A stretch of DNA of 64,000 nucleotides from Phyllostachys edulis (lineage: Eukaryota; Streptophyta; Magnoliopsida; Poales; Poaceae): NCBI GenBank assembly GCA_036346405.1, contig CM070562.1:72187482-72251481 (forward strand), written 5' to 3'. A program made the translations under genes and the position numbers. A model generated the notes under the pieces. It was not told the origin of the DNA. It ran no database searches and saw only the letters and a list, made by a program, of their open reading frames with translations. Of this stretch, positions 23,230-34,942 are shown piece after piece; the stretch's first letter is position 1, and every line of letters begins with the position of its first letter.

Positions 23230-24012
23230 ACGAACTACTACTCGAGAAAGCCTCCAAAGCCACGGCGACGCCTCCCGCTGGTGTAGACTCTTAAGTGGCG
23301 GGCATCCTCATGGCCGGTTCTCGATGTCCCGGATCTGGTGCACCGGAGCAGGTATCTTTGAGTCTGAGTCTGGTGGCTCCTCCCATTTGTCTTGAGCTCT
23401 CTTGGTCCCCCAAGTCAGGCAACCTCTGCTTTGGATTCTCCTAATCTCCTCGGGATCCTCTTCGGTTCTTCCGGATCTTCCTCTTGATCATCCTCGATCT
23501 CATGTTGACCGTAGAGTGCTTGTTCTAAGACAGCGATCCTCTCCTCGGTTTCTTCCCAGTTCGATAGGCGCACCTCGGCTCGGTGGCGGCCATCTCCAAG
23601 ACTCCTCTGGAGCATTGCGAATCGCAAGAAGATGCACTCTTGTGGCATTGCCTTCCCGTTAAATGACGGAAGCGCGCAGATAGCTCCCCGAAGCGACTTT
23701 GGGATGGTAGCGGAAGACAGTGTTTTGCGCTTCTCTGCGTAGATGTGGCGAACTTCGGAGTATGGCGGGCGTGATGACTCTGGATTCCTCTTGAAGGTGA
23801 TCCTCGGTGAGATGTCCAAGGTGGCTGCCTCTGGTGTTCCTCGGCGTGACCGTTAGGCGGCAGACCAAACCACGATCTCGTCCATTGACTATGTACTCAT
23901 TGCCCCACGGTACATCGGGCGATCAAAGCCTCCGGCGTCTGCGGCAGCTTCCATAGCTCTGCGGCAAGTCCTCCGTTGCGATCTCCGAAGGTCTGAAGGT
24001 ACGGCATCTGTC
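23230..24012 (-). pseudogene. Extra ORF between the 5' LTR and gag of element A
   Basis: Upstream of gag, from about 24012, an open frame begins MPYLQTFGDRNGGLAAELWK and stops at a TGA near 23900. A second overlapping frame (23819-23415) encodes a 134-residue acidic, charged protein (DISPRITFKRN, RHIYAEKRKTL, ETEERIAVLEQALY, then a run of EDDQEEDPEEPKR) with coiled-coil character. I recognise no domain. The frames look like one gene broken by a shift. Such additional leader ORFs are known in some plant gypsy lineages, but I cannot assign a function. The C-terminal part down to 23230 is not clearly coding. Confidence 0.55.
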
Positions 24013-24200
24013 CAGGCAGACAAAAGGTAAGAACCAAGTTTTTAAATAGTGAAAAGAGGAGAGATTATAGCAATAGATGAGTCGAGAGAGATATGAGAGG
24101 AGTTAAGCGATTAATTTAGTCTTGCGATAAATTTTCTTTTAGAAAATAGTTTGGACATTTAAGCGGCCGATCTAACTAAGGTCTAGACCTACGATCGGAT

Positions 24201-24212
24201 GGCTCGATACCA
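24201..24212 (-). other. Primer-binding site of element A (initiator tRNA-Met type)
   Basis: On the minus strand, four bases after the LTR end GACA, is TGGTATCGAGCC. It resembles the usual plant tRNA-Met-complementary TGGTATCAGAGC but is two bases altered. Confidence 0.85.
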
Positions 24213-24216
24213 CTTT

Positions 24217-27134
24217 TGTCGGGACCGAAATTACAATTCAGGACCCTCAGTGTTCAACGACTAGCCGGGATCACGCTAGTGCACACAAAGGATAACAAAG
24301 GTGAAATCGATCCATACAAGCGAATAATAGCATAAACGAATAATTTTGATTAATAAATAATGGTTTTGACCTTAAGGTCGAGTTTACAATTATTCAAGCC
24401 ACGCAGGCTAACAGAGATAAATAAGCGGCGTGAAACGAAATGGCGGTGGCGTCCCATCGATTCACCACAGGCAACCGACTGGGATCCAGACCTCACGATC
24501 AGGCACCTTCAAGATACTCGTCCTCGAATGCTGGCGAAGATTCCTCCTCTGCTTGATTCGTCAAAACAAGCGTGAGTACACACCGTACTCGCAAGCCACA
24601 CCACAGAGATGCAAAATATACATGCTGGCTTTTTACAAGGGAAAGGCATTCTGTGGCTCTTTTGCATAAATGCGACTTTTGCAATTGAATACAATTAATA
24701 GATTGAAGACAGGTAAAACAAATAGACAATAATAATTTGACAATTTATTTCACAAAGACGCACACGCCCTAGACAATTTTAGCACATAGCGGATGATTTA
24801 AACCACACGGCTCCCTTCCCACACGTTTTATGAAGATCTACCCTAGTGTGAAATCCCGAGCATTGTCCATGATCATGACGCGCTATTCAATAGTTTTACA
24901 CTCTGCAGAGGTTGTACACTTTACCCACAAGATATAATTAGTGTAGCTAGCACTAATCATAACAAAGCATTTCGGACATTCATCTTACTATGCTAGGCCC
25001 ATCCCATACCAGGCATGTGGTCGTACAGGTGAGGCTCAGTTCAATGGCGCACATGGTGAGGTCCTTAATTGACCAAGGCAAGACTACCACAATCCCTATG
25101 CACACAGCTTACCAAACCCATGCACACAGCTCCACCAAAATAGCACACAGCCCACCATATCACACAGTATCCACCACTTGCCTCAGTCTAAATCATTTCC
25201 CACCCAGTTGGTTTTAAGTGCAACACATGCTTCACAATACACAGTGCACACAGCTTTTATCACATAGTTGCATATTCACTTAATCAAATTATAATAGCAA
25301 TCTACATGACCAGTGATTCGTGGCATGGCTAAGCAATCTAATCGCACTAACCAACCCACGTTGGTGCTACAATATACCAACTAAATATCACTAGGGTGAC
25401 AAAGAATTTAGACATAGCAATTTACAAGGAAGGCATAACAATTAGGGATTTACATCTACACCCAAAAGCTTTTAAATAAATACTTGAATTAAGATGCAGT
25501 AATTTGAATTAAAATACTTTAATAAAACTGGGAAGCAAAATGGTCAAGGGCATAGCTTGCCTTGGAATAAGTTTAGGTACTGGTCCTGGTCTTGAAAGCT
25601 CCTTCTTCTTCAACTCTTCCAACAAATAATCAAGTCTACTCATGAAACAAGACAAACAAACAAACTAAATAAATAACAGTAGCAAATAACTCCAATAAAA
25701 TAATTAAAAATCTCCAATAGATAGATCTGGATTTTAGACGAATTTAGAAATTTGAATGGATGAATTTGGAGTTAGGATGCAAAAGATATGGGCTTTGGAA
25801 TGTTGAAATTACATGAAATAATGAAATTCATGGATTTACTGATTTATTTCTCTGAAGGAAAAAGGATATATGACGCCAGCATGACATCAGCAATGGAAAA
25901 TCAGCTGAAAAAGAATTAACGAAATTGATTTTGTCTGGTGGGACCCACTGGCATAGATAGGGTGTATGTGGACTAGGTCTACGTGGATTGAATCGGGTTG
26001 GATCTGTGGGTGTGCCAAGTGGCCGATGACAAGGATGTTGGCCGGCCGCCACATGGGCAAAAAGCGATGTGGCGCCTATGTGGCCTTGACTTGGCGCCAC
26101 ATCGGCAAAGGCCAACATAGAGAAGGGCGGCGCCATGGCGGCGACGAGGGCCGAAATCAAGCGAGGAAGAACGGAGGTGAGAAGGACGTGGTGAGTTACC
26201 CAAACGAAATCCTAGAAGCACGGCGAAGCTCCAGGTGGTGGTGGCTCGGCTCCGGCGGCGACTAGACGGCGGCAGTGTCGACCTTGGCGGCGGCGAGGTG
26301 CACGGGAACGGTGGATTCGGTGATTCGGGTGCGCCCAAAGGAATTGAAGGGGAGCACGAGGAAGCTCTCACCCTTGCGAACCGGAGGAGGTGGTTGTTCT
26401 GCGAAGAGGCTCGGACGGTGAGGAATTCGGTGAGAAGCTTCTGGTGTCTTGGGGCTTCTAGGAGAAATTCGGCGAGGCGAGCACTAAACGGTGGCGGCGG
26501 CTTAGGGTTTTGAGGAGGAGCGAGGCAAAGAAAACGCGATCGATTCCTTAAATGGGTTCCTGAGGGTGGATTCCACGCGAGGCGGCGCGCTGCTGTTGAA
26601 ACCTCCGGACTCAAGAGTCCGGGAGGTTGACGATGGATGCGTGGCGCCCGTCCCACCCCTGCTGACGCCGCCTGGAGGAAGGAAAGCGGCTTGAGGCACG
26701 CCATGAAAAAGAAAAAAACGGGCCGGAGGGGGTGGCTCATGCCAAGGAAAACGAGATCTGCCAGCAGGAAAAAAAAAGGCCAGAGCATAATAGGGTTGGG
26801 CGGATTGGAGAAATTCGCCCAAGAGAAATCTGAGATTTTATTTTAGTTTTTCATTTTAATAAAGTAGCAAAAATTCCAAATGGCAATAGAAAATAGCAAA
26901 TGAACATGGAAAAATTCGAGAAAATTCGTAAAAATATATCCAAGCTCATAGGATCCAAATAAAATAGTTTTGACTATTGTTCATGTTGACTTTAATCATA
27001 TTAAATTGTTTTGTTACTCAAAGTCCAATATTAAGCTTTTGAATTAAAAACAAATAAATCCAAATGGTGAATTTTCTCACTACAACTATTCAAAAGACTT
27101 TTAAAGCTCTGAAAAAAAAAATTGGGATGTTACA
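24217..27134 (-). repeat. 5' LTR of element A
   Basis: 2918 bp, the partner of 15534-18443. Hundreds of bases in the AT-rich parts (for example 25400-25600 against 16700-16900) are identical, whereas GC-rich parts differ by many small indels. It contains a hairpin GAGTAC / GTACTC at 24574-24590 next to CTTGCG (minus strand). A 269-codon open frame in the GC-rich part (26788-25979, minus) is broken in the other LTR and is not accepted as a gene. Confidence 0.92.
24574..24590 (-). repeat. U5 stem-loop GAGTAC-5 nt-GTACTC (A)
   Basis: The same place and preceding CTTGCG as the hairpins in B and C. In the 3' LTR of A (15893-15909) the right arm is damaged. Confidence 0.75.
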
Positions 27135-28134
27135 TGTGACTTGTTGGTGAAACTCTTTAACTTATATGATGTCGTTCTAAAAGGTATCCCTGGTCGAATA
27201 TCACTGGTCGGAACACTAGTGACTCTACGACCAGCATATATATTGATTGATGACCATGTTTCACCGGTCATGGATATAGGGACATCGAATCAATAATGTG
27301 AACACATGTTAGAGAACATGGGGTTGGATAGACCCACCTTGAGACACTATTGAGATTGTTATGATTCTATGTGTCATTAGTTGGTCTCAAGCAATGATGA
27401 TGTATAATCCTTAGACCTGAGATCAGCATGATTTTCTACATGTGTGATAGCACTCTTAGGGGTTGCCAAACGCTGCTCGTAACTGGGTAGTTATAAATGT
27501 AGCTTTCGGGTATGCTATGAAACATGCGGAGGAATATGACTGGTCAGATATGAGATTTGCCCCTCCTAACATAACAGGAGAGATATCTCTGGGCCCCTCG
27601 AAGTGGTCGGATAAAGAAAGTGCATGGCCATGCTACTCGTGGTCGAAGAGTTCGACCACATAAGGTTATCCGATACTCGATCGAGAAAGTATTGAACAGT
27701 CCATGGATGACACAATATCTTACCTGGAGTTCAACTAGATATCATGAGGCAAAGGGAGAATACACGAGTAGGTCGTTAAGTTCGAGCAAGTCGAGATCGG
27801 TCGAGCGATTCCAGAGTGGTCGAAACTAGTCGTGAAGGAGTTCTGAATCGGTCGTGACCGAATACAAACCGATCGTATGGGGATAGGACCAAGTCGTAAG
27901 TGATGAGGACCAAGTCGTAGATCATATTGCATTAAGGTTCGTCCGATATAATTCATGTGTATTTGGGAATCGTTATGTTACGCTAGGAACCGCTACGACT
28001 AAATGGTCGGAAAGGGTTTCTGAGTCACAACCAAACTACGCATGAACCTAACGGGTCACATACTTAACGGGATAGAACAAACCAATACAAATATGATTCG
28101 TAAAGCATGTTCGGATAGGATCCGTCACGGGCAC

Positions 28135-28141
28135 TATATAA
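28135..28141 (+). promoter_or_regulatory. TATA box of the BARE/Angela-like LTR
   Basis: CTATATAAGG is a strong TATA box about 430 bp from the LTR end, where BARE-type LTR promoters usually lie. Confidence 0.65.
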
Positions 28142-28575
28142 GGAGATGCATGAGGCTATCGCGAGGTAGAGGGGTTGACGTAAGTTGCTCTACCGAAACC
28201 CTAGCCGCCATCTTCCTGAGAGCCCTGCCGTGCGACTTGGTGCTAGCACACCGGCGTTCGGTTGTTCCTTCCCTGGACGTGTGGATACCATAGAGGCGCT
28301 GCTGCGGTTGCTGTTGCACTTGAGGACGATCCGCAAACTTCACAAGGAACATTGGAGGTTCTTTGGAGACGATCGACTACGAGGAAAGAGGGCGATCGTC
28401 TCGACCACATTTACATCACGCGCTCTACATTAGACCAGTGCTCCAACTCTTCTTCATTGCCTTTGCTGCGTCTAGTGGTAACGATCTATGATCATCTACT
28501 TGCTTGGCTTCCTGGTTTATGCGGTAGAATTTTTGAATTGTTGCTATCGTAGCCTACCCGTATCCCTACACTGCT

Positions 28576-30914
28576 AAGGTGGTGCGGTATCTTCCTGTAA
28601 TTCCCCATTTGAAGTGGTTTTTTGCGAACCCAAAGAATGCAAAACTACAGATTGGCACTCGAGGAGGCGTAAGAATGACGGAAAGCTAAGGCACCTGCTG
28701 ATTACGCCTAGTGGAGAAACATCGATAGGAGGTTTGCGGACTTGAAAGGGAACCGAGGAATATATGGTTTGGATTGAGTACAGATGGAATGAATCCTTTC
28801 GGTAACATGAGCAATGACATAGCACTTGGCCTGTGGCGCTCAGTATCTACAACCTTCCTCCTTGGTTGTGTATGAAGCGGAAGTATATTTTGTTGTCGAT
28901 ACTTATCCAAGGGCCAAAGCAACCTGGGAATGATATTGATGTGTACCTAGCACCATTGATGGAAGATCTAAAAATACTATGGTTTGAAGGGGTACAGGTA
29001 TGGGATGCGTACAAATGAGAGAACTTCACTTTACGCCTTGTTGTTCTCGCACCATAAATGAGTATCCCGCCTTGCTAATCTGTCGGGCGAGTACAAAAGG
29101 GGCCAAAGCACATACTCACTTTGCTTAGATGATACTGAGAGTGTGTGGCTGAATCACTCGTGTAAAACCGTGTACATGCGTCATAGTAGGTTCCTTCGGA
29201 GGGCTCACCCATACCGCAAGATGAAGAAACAATTCGATGGAGAGAAGGAGGACAGTTCAGCTCCAAGGCATTTAAGCGGAAAAGAGGTCTATGATATGGT
29301 TAAGGATTTAGATGTTGTGCTCGGAAAGGGATGTAAATCGAGGACCCGTAAGAAGAACATGTGGAAGAAGAGATCAATATTTTGGGACTTACCTTATTGG
29401 GAGCACCTAGAAGTTCGCCACTGCAACAATGTCATGCACGTAGAGAAGAATGTATGTGACAGCTTGATTGGTCTCTTACTGAACATTCGTGATAAAACAA
29501 TGGATGGTGTCAACGCACGGCTTGACTTGGTTGATATGGACATCAGACCTGAGTTAGCACCAACAAAGACCGATAAAGGACGAACGTACCTTCCCCCTGC
29601 TCGTTACACTCTGTCCAAGGCCGAGAGAACCGAACTGTGCTAGTGCTTGCATGGTGTGAAAGTTCCGTCTGGTTACTCCGCCAACATGAATGCACTTGTT
29701 TCGATGAAAGATTTGAAGTTAATTGGCATGAAGTCTCATGATTGTCATGTGTTGATGACACAAATGCTCCCTGTTGCAGTTAGAAGTATTTTGCCGATCA
29801 AGGTCCGAGAGACAATCATGAGGCTGTGTTATTTCTTTAACACAATTGCTCAGAAGGTCATCGATCCCGAAGGACTAAATGCTCTGTAGGACGAGGCGGT
29901 GACGACTCTATGTGATCTTGAGATGTATTTCCCTCCGTCGTTTTTCGATATCATGGTCCACCTCATTGTTCATATTGTGAGGGAGATAAAGATGTGCGGG
30001 CCCATGTTCCTACGTAGCATGTACCCGTTCGAGAGGTTCATGGGAATTCTCAAGTCCTGTGTACGGAATCGATCTTGGCCAGAGGGCAGCATCGTCGAAG
30101 GTTATGCAACCGAAGAGGTCATTGAGTTCTGCGTCGATTACATGGCTCAGGTCGAACCGATAGGTGTGCCTCGATCTCGCCATGAGGAGAGGCTCGAGGG
30201 TATCGGGACCATCAGAAGGAAAGCGATCACTCCAGATATGGATGCGTATGCTCAAGCCCATTTCACGGTCTTGCAACACATGACTAAAGTGTCCCTGTAT
30301 ATCAACCAGCACAAGGACATACTTCGGCAACAGAATCCGGTGCGGCCGGATGTTTGGATCACGAGACAACACAACAGACGGTTCAACTAATGGTTGAAGG
30401 TACGACTCGCTAGGAGCTCGTCAAGTGAAATGCTGACATGGTTGGCAAAAGGGCCAGCATTTACAGTTGTGACATGGCGAGGATATGATATAAATGGGTA
30501 CACATTCTATACGCAGGCTCACGATATAAAAAGCACTAAACAGAACAGCGGTGTCCGCATAGATGCATTCAGTACCGATGGGTTGAGGAGCTCCTACTCT
30601 GGGCAAATGGAGGAGATATGGGAGCTCGACTACGTGCTTTTCAAGATCCCCCTATTTCGGTGTCGTTGGGTCCATCTCCCACGGTGAAGGTCGACAAATG
30701 CAGGCGTCACTACCGTGGACCTCGAGCGTGTCGGATACAAAGGCGAATCATTCGTCTTGGCTAACCAAGTTGTTCAAGTCTTCTATATTCTTGACCGGCA
30801 AATAAGAAGCGCCACGTAGTTCTTCATGGAAAAAGGAGGATTGTCGGAGTTGAGAATGTAGTGGGCGAGGAAGAATACAATCAATTTGACAAGTTGCCTC
30901 CTTTGGAAACTTGA
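28576..30914 (+). pseudogene. TNP2: TNP2-type CACTA transposase, main and C-terminal part
   Basis: Coding resumes right after the CTGCT duplication with VVRYLPVIPHLKWFFAN. It continues through frameshifts to STDGMNPFGNMS, IYNLPPWLCMKRKYILL, IQGPKQPGNDIDVYLAPL and WDAYK (end of the catalytic Transposase_21 part). Next come DDTESVWLNH, FLRRAHPYRKMKKQFDG and LPYWEHLEVRHCNNVMHVEKNVCDSL, then a DUF4218-like segment (29650-30390: LMTQMLPVAVRSILP, MYPFERFMGILKSCVRNRSWPEGS) and a DUF4216-like segment (30394-30690: GYDINGYTFYTQ, DYVLFKIPLFRCRWV). In-frame stops at 29641, 29887 and about 30388, plus several shifts in 28640-29140, make it inactive. It ends about 30914 at LPPLET-stop. Confidence 0.9.
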
Positions 30915-31044
30915 CATAAGGGTCGAGGAAGAAGAACGTGATTTAAACTAGCTACATCTGCGTCGATCATCATGAAGGGCTACTTTTTAAAGATTAATTG
31001 AACAATGTGTGTATGTATATATGCGTTACGATGAATGGTTAATT

Positions 31045-31255
31045 TTAGTTCATTTGAGTTAATTAATTGATTTGTCTTGTGAAATGGATGTGATTGTTTC
31101 TCAAATGAATGTGAATTGGATGTATATACATGTATTTGTTGTCTTTTACGCTTGTTTGAGAGGGCATGGCTAGCATTTCTGAGGCTAGCCCATAAATAGA
31201 TCTAGATTAACCAATACAAAATAATATCACGAGATGGTTTGAGCTACAAACCGCT
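31045..31255 (+). repeat. Internal direct repeat, copy 1 (after TNP2)
   Basis: It shares with 34943-35120 the order TGGTTAATTTTAGTT, ATTGATTTGT, AATGAATG..AATTGGATG, GAGGGCATGGCTAGCATTT, GGCTAGCC and AATACAAAA. Each copy follows a gene end and leads into a subterminal-repeat cluster. The GCTAGC pair makes a small hairpin. Confidence 0.75.
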
Positions 31256-31475
31256 GCAGGATTATATATCCTGAGCGGTTCCTTGGTAAAACCGCTCAGT
31301 GATACAATATATCCTGAGCGGTTGTTAGTTGGAACCGCTCGTGATACATCTATATCACTGAGCGGTTCTACTTTAGAACCGTCTGTGATACATCACATAT
31401 CACTGACGGTTCTAAATTAGAACCGTCTGTGATACACATATCACAAATGGTTCTAATTTAGAACCGTCTATGATG
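31226..31475. repeat. Middle subterminal-type hairpin cluster with GAGCGGTT variant
   Basis: The first units use CTGAGCGGTT..AACCGCTCAG, the last use ACGGTTCTAA..TTAGAACCGTC. Both arms change together. Unusually the cluster lies between the two genes, not at an element end. Confidence 0.85.
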
Positions 31476-31861
31476 TCCATCCCTATATACATTTGGACTC
31501 TAGGGTTTGCCGCTCCCGCCACTCAAACGATTAAGTTTCTCAACTCCTCGCTCCCTCCTCCCCCGAGCCCGTCGCCGTCATCCTCGACGTCGCCTCCTCC
31601 TACAGTCCGCTGCGCCTCTTGCCCCGAGCCCGCCGCCTCCTCCCCTCACCCAAGCTCGGCGTGCCTCCCCTTCGATGCGGGCCCTGCTGCTCTGGTACTC
31701 CTCCTTCTCCTTGACGCCCAAAGGTAACCAATGCCGAGTTGCCGACCCCGACGCCCCTTTTCCTAACTATTTCTATCAATAATCTGTCATGGTCCCTCAT
31801 GATAATTGTACTTGTTTTAGGAATTTGTATTTGTTCACATGATGTTCTATTTCTTGTGAAG

Positions 31862-34800
31862 ATGTCTTTCGCTCATTCTTCGTCATCACCACCTCATGTG
31901 TCTGATGATGCACCATCCTCTGGAACAATATCCAACCGCGGTAGAAGAAGAGGAATATCGAAAAGGCCCCGGGGCCGATTTACCATCACGGTCGTCGATC
32001 ACCGGGACCCTATCAATCCTCGCCGAAAGCGGCGTCGCATTCCGAGAATGGTCGGAATAGTTGCACGGGAACGGGTCAGCGTCACCTACGATTCGTGGAA
32101 GGTGGTGCCCGGACCAGTAAAAACTGCTGTGCTGACGGATATTCTCACATCGTTTGAGATCCCGACAGAACACCTGGACTCTATGCAACGACAAGCATTG
32201 CTACAGGTGTGCAAAGCGTGGAAGAACTTCAAGAGCACGCTTGTCAAGAACTATGTGGAGAAGGATCTGAGGCCCTTCCACAAGTATCCATTCTTGGAAG
32301 AGTCCTGGGCCGAGTTTGTGGCGAAGAAGATGACAGATGAATTTAGGAGTGAAAGTGCGGCGCTACGGCCCTCGAGCAAAAACAAGCACCCCCACGGACT
32401 CGGCACGCTGGGTATGCGGGTAAAACCCGATATGGAGGGATCGGGAGCGATGAGGCAAGCTGTTGAATGTCTCCCGCCATTTCGAGATCAGCGATGTGCG
32501 CTCCGGCGGTGGTTAGTTGGGAGGTTATGTATTGGGCCTATGGGGAAAGTCTACTTTCCAAACCCCGCAGACCAGGAAGTGTCCCAGTGCCTAGTAAGAT
32601 ATCGAACTACCTAGTTTGTAATTACTCCATAACTTCATAGGAAGTGAAATGACATGTCGGGCTATTGCAGGTAATGCTGAGTGCACAATCTTCCCAAGGC
32701 TCATTCCAGGCAGACAGGGAGAAAGATATACTCTCTGTGGCCCTAGGAAACAGTGAGCATCCGGGTCGCACGAGAAGCGCTGGTGTTTATGTTATATGGG
32801 AAAAATGGTTCCAAGCGGACTCCGGATCGTACGGGAGTAGGAAGAGAGCCAAAGCCGAGCGCGATGCAAAGCTACGAGAGGAGATTCGTCAATCCCTCAG
32901 AGATGAGCTCACTGAATCCATCAGAGATGAGATCACTAAATCCATCAGAGGTGAGATCAGAGCTGCCCAGCAACGGCAGATGGAGACCTTTGAGGAAAGG
33001 ATTAGGGAATTGCAACTCCCAAATCAGTTGTAAGCCCCTGCCCCTATTGTGCTAGCCAGCCCCCCCCCCCAAACTTCTGAGTAGCTGCGCATCCAACCCT
33101 AACCCTACCCCAATAGGTGACGACAGATTTTCCGTCGATGACATCCAGGTAATAATTATTATCTCTACAATGCTCGATTCATTGATAGGCCTATTGGAGT
33201 AGCTAATTTTGTATCGTTATGTAGGTGGCTATGAAGTGCAAGCTCCAAGTGAGATATGCCTCTGTTGCCCTAGATGCTACTTGGGGCCAGGTGTATCCAT
33301 CCGGTGCTGGGGCTTTGGTGCACAGTGCAACAATTACTCCTGGTTTCGCAAAAGTGAATGTGGACAGTGTTTGTGCCAATTTCGGGGCCGTCCCGCTGCA
33401 TATTCCCCCAAATGACGAGGTCATGACTCTAGGGCAAGCCATTGGAACATTCATCCAGTGGCCCAAGGTGGACATCTGCTTGGAGCTACCTGCTCCGGTG
33501 TCAACTTCATAGGAATGTCCTGCATCTACACCTCGTGCTCAGTCGACTCTTGTGAAGTTGACCTATACAAAGTGAGGCAGCAAGGGCAAATCGAAGAAGG
33601 TCGACTCCTGTCCTGATATCCCCTTCTTGCCGTTGGCCCGAAAATTCGTGCTAGGCGAGCCATTGGTCGAGAGTTTGGACAGCCCTACCTTAGGACCGGC
33701 TTGCACGGCATTGCATACATGGTACATGGAACAGTCCAACAAGCCGGTTGATCAGCGATGCACGGATGTCACCGTCAAGTTCAAGAAGGATCATTTTAAC
33801 CACGAGCTTCAAGACTATGTCTTCATGGTGACCTTCGATGACTTGTTCTATCTCTTCAACCTCGACGAGCTCGACGTCTCACTCATACGATGCTGGACAC
33901 TGTAAGTGTGTACAATCACGGTCAATGTTCGTGTAATACTGATAAATGTTATATATAACTCCTTGCTTTTGTATATAGATAGATGATGTTTGAAGCCGGA
34001 AGAAGGAAATCACCGGTAGGTTTCCTCGACCCACACGTGGTCTCCGAGCAAAGCATCAGGCCGAATGCAAGATTCGTTGAGGATTACATTATAGAGTTTT
34101 TCCGGGCTTGCCGCAACACGGAATACATACTTTTGCCCTACATCCAGGAGTAAGTGTTGCACTACTGGCTATACTTGTTGATTTGTACTTTATAAGCAAC
34201 ACGAACTTAGGTTTAATGACCATGCTGACATACCTGTGTAGCTTCCACTGGATTCTAATTGTAATTATACCAAAACAGAAATGTGTAATATACCTAGATT
34301 CCCTAAAGAGGTCCAATCACAACTTCACAGTTATCTGGAATTTACTCAACAGGTAAACACATTTCCTCCATACAAACTCTATTGTAGTCTTTCCTTCCTT
34401 TGCAATGGCTAAGGCTAACTTCTTGGAATCACGTAGGGTGTTCGACGTGTTAAATGCTACAGGAGGGTATTGCAGGAGAAGGTTGCTGGAGCATGATCTA
34501 ACTTTCCCGGTACTCGCTAGCTAGTACACATTAATCCTATATAACACCTCGTAGTAATGCCTCTCGAACTAACCAATTCTATTTTTGTAGTGCCACCAGC
34601 AGCCGTCGGGCCGCAATGTCTGTGGATACTATGTTTGCCACAACATGGAACTACTCATCAGTTTCGCGATCACCAATGATCCTCAGGTTTGTCGATGTTG
34701 CAACAATTATTTCATATATACTTACCAATTTATATAAGCACAAATTTAACCTTCCTATTGACAGGTTGCGACCATCGTTGAAACTGCGTTGGAACAGAGC

Positions 34801-34887
34801 GAGCTCATAAAAGTTCGATCACACCTTGTGTCATTCCTGAACAGACAGGTCATAAATCCATATGGGAGTTTCCACAGTGTAGATTGA
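31862..34887 (+). pseudogene. CACTA second gene: En/Spm transposase-like protein with Ulp1-type cysteine protease domain
   Basis: A nine-exon model with GT/AG sites is visible: 31862-32593, 32671-33029, 33127-33148, 33225-33901, about 33979-34149, 34242-34352, 34437-34509, 34591-34686 and 34765-34887 (TGA). Phases agree across exons 1-4 and 6-9. Exons 1-2 give a basic N-terminus (SNRGRRRGISKRPRGR) and the Ptta/En/Spm domain (VTYDSWKVVPGPVK, VCKAWKNFKSTLVKNYV, a KKNKYPHRL-like KNKHPHGL), then a charged coil. Exons 3-4 give a DUF8039-like region. Exons 6-8 give a C48/Ulp1 triad: His in FHW (34246-34248), Asp in YLDSL (34297-34299), Gln in HQQPSG and Cys in VCGYYVC (34621-34623). Exon 4 has stops at 33510 and 33573, and the exon 5 start reads through a TAG. 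The protease half itself is intact. Role in transposition is unknown. Confidence 0.8.
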
Positions 34888-34942
34888 ACTTGATTGGGAT
34901 AGATTGAACTTAATAGTACATGTGTGTAAATTAATGTACATT

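Larger units (their letters stand above)
15534..27134 (-). mobile_element. Ty3/gypsy element A (Tekay/Del-like chromovirus), complete with two LTRs
   Basis: The whole element is 11.6 kb, minus strand, with LTRs 15534-18443 and 24217-27134 and an exact 5-bp duplication TGTGA (15529-15533, 27135-27139). In transcription order the interior has a primer-binding site, an extra upstream ORF, gag, protease, reverse transcriptase, RNase H, integrase with chromodomain and a polypurine tract. The chromodomain and the order RT-RNaseH-IN place it among chromoviruses. All coding is broken by many small indels, some of which may be sequence errors rather than decay. Confidence 0.92.
15407..28570 (+). mobile_element. 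BARE/Angela-like Ty1/copia solo LTR, split by element A
   Basis: The left piece (15407-15533) starts TGTTGGTGATATGCCCTAGAG, the well-known start of Angela/BARE/WIS-type LTRs, and the right piece (27140-28570) ends TTGTTGCTATCG..ATCCCTACA. An exact 5-bp duplication CTGCT flanks it (15402-15406, 28571-28575). Summed length without A is about 1.56 kb. No copia coding is present, so it is a solo LTR. A TATA box at 28135 precedes a GATGCATGAGG transcript-start-like region. Confidence 0.88.

Noticed and set aside
25979..26788. 269-codon minus-strand open frame in the 5' LTR of element A
   Set aside because: The same region in the 3' LTR (17200-18130) is not open in the matching frame, and no domain is present.
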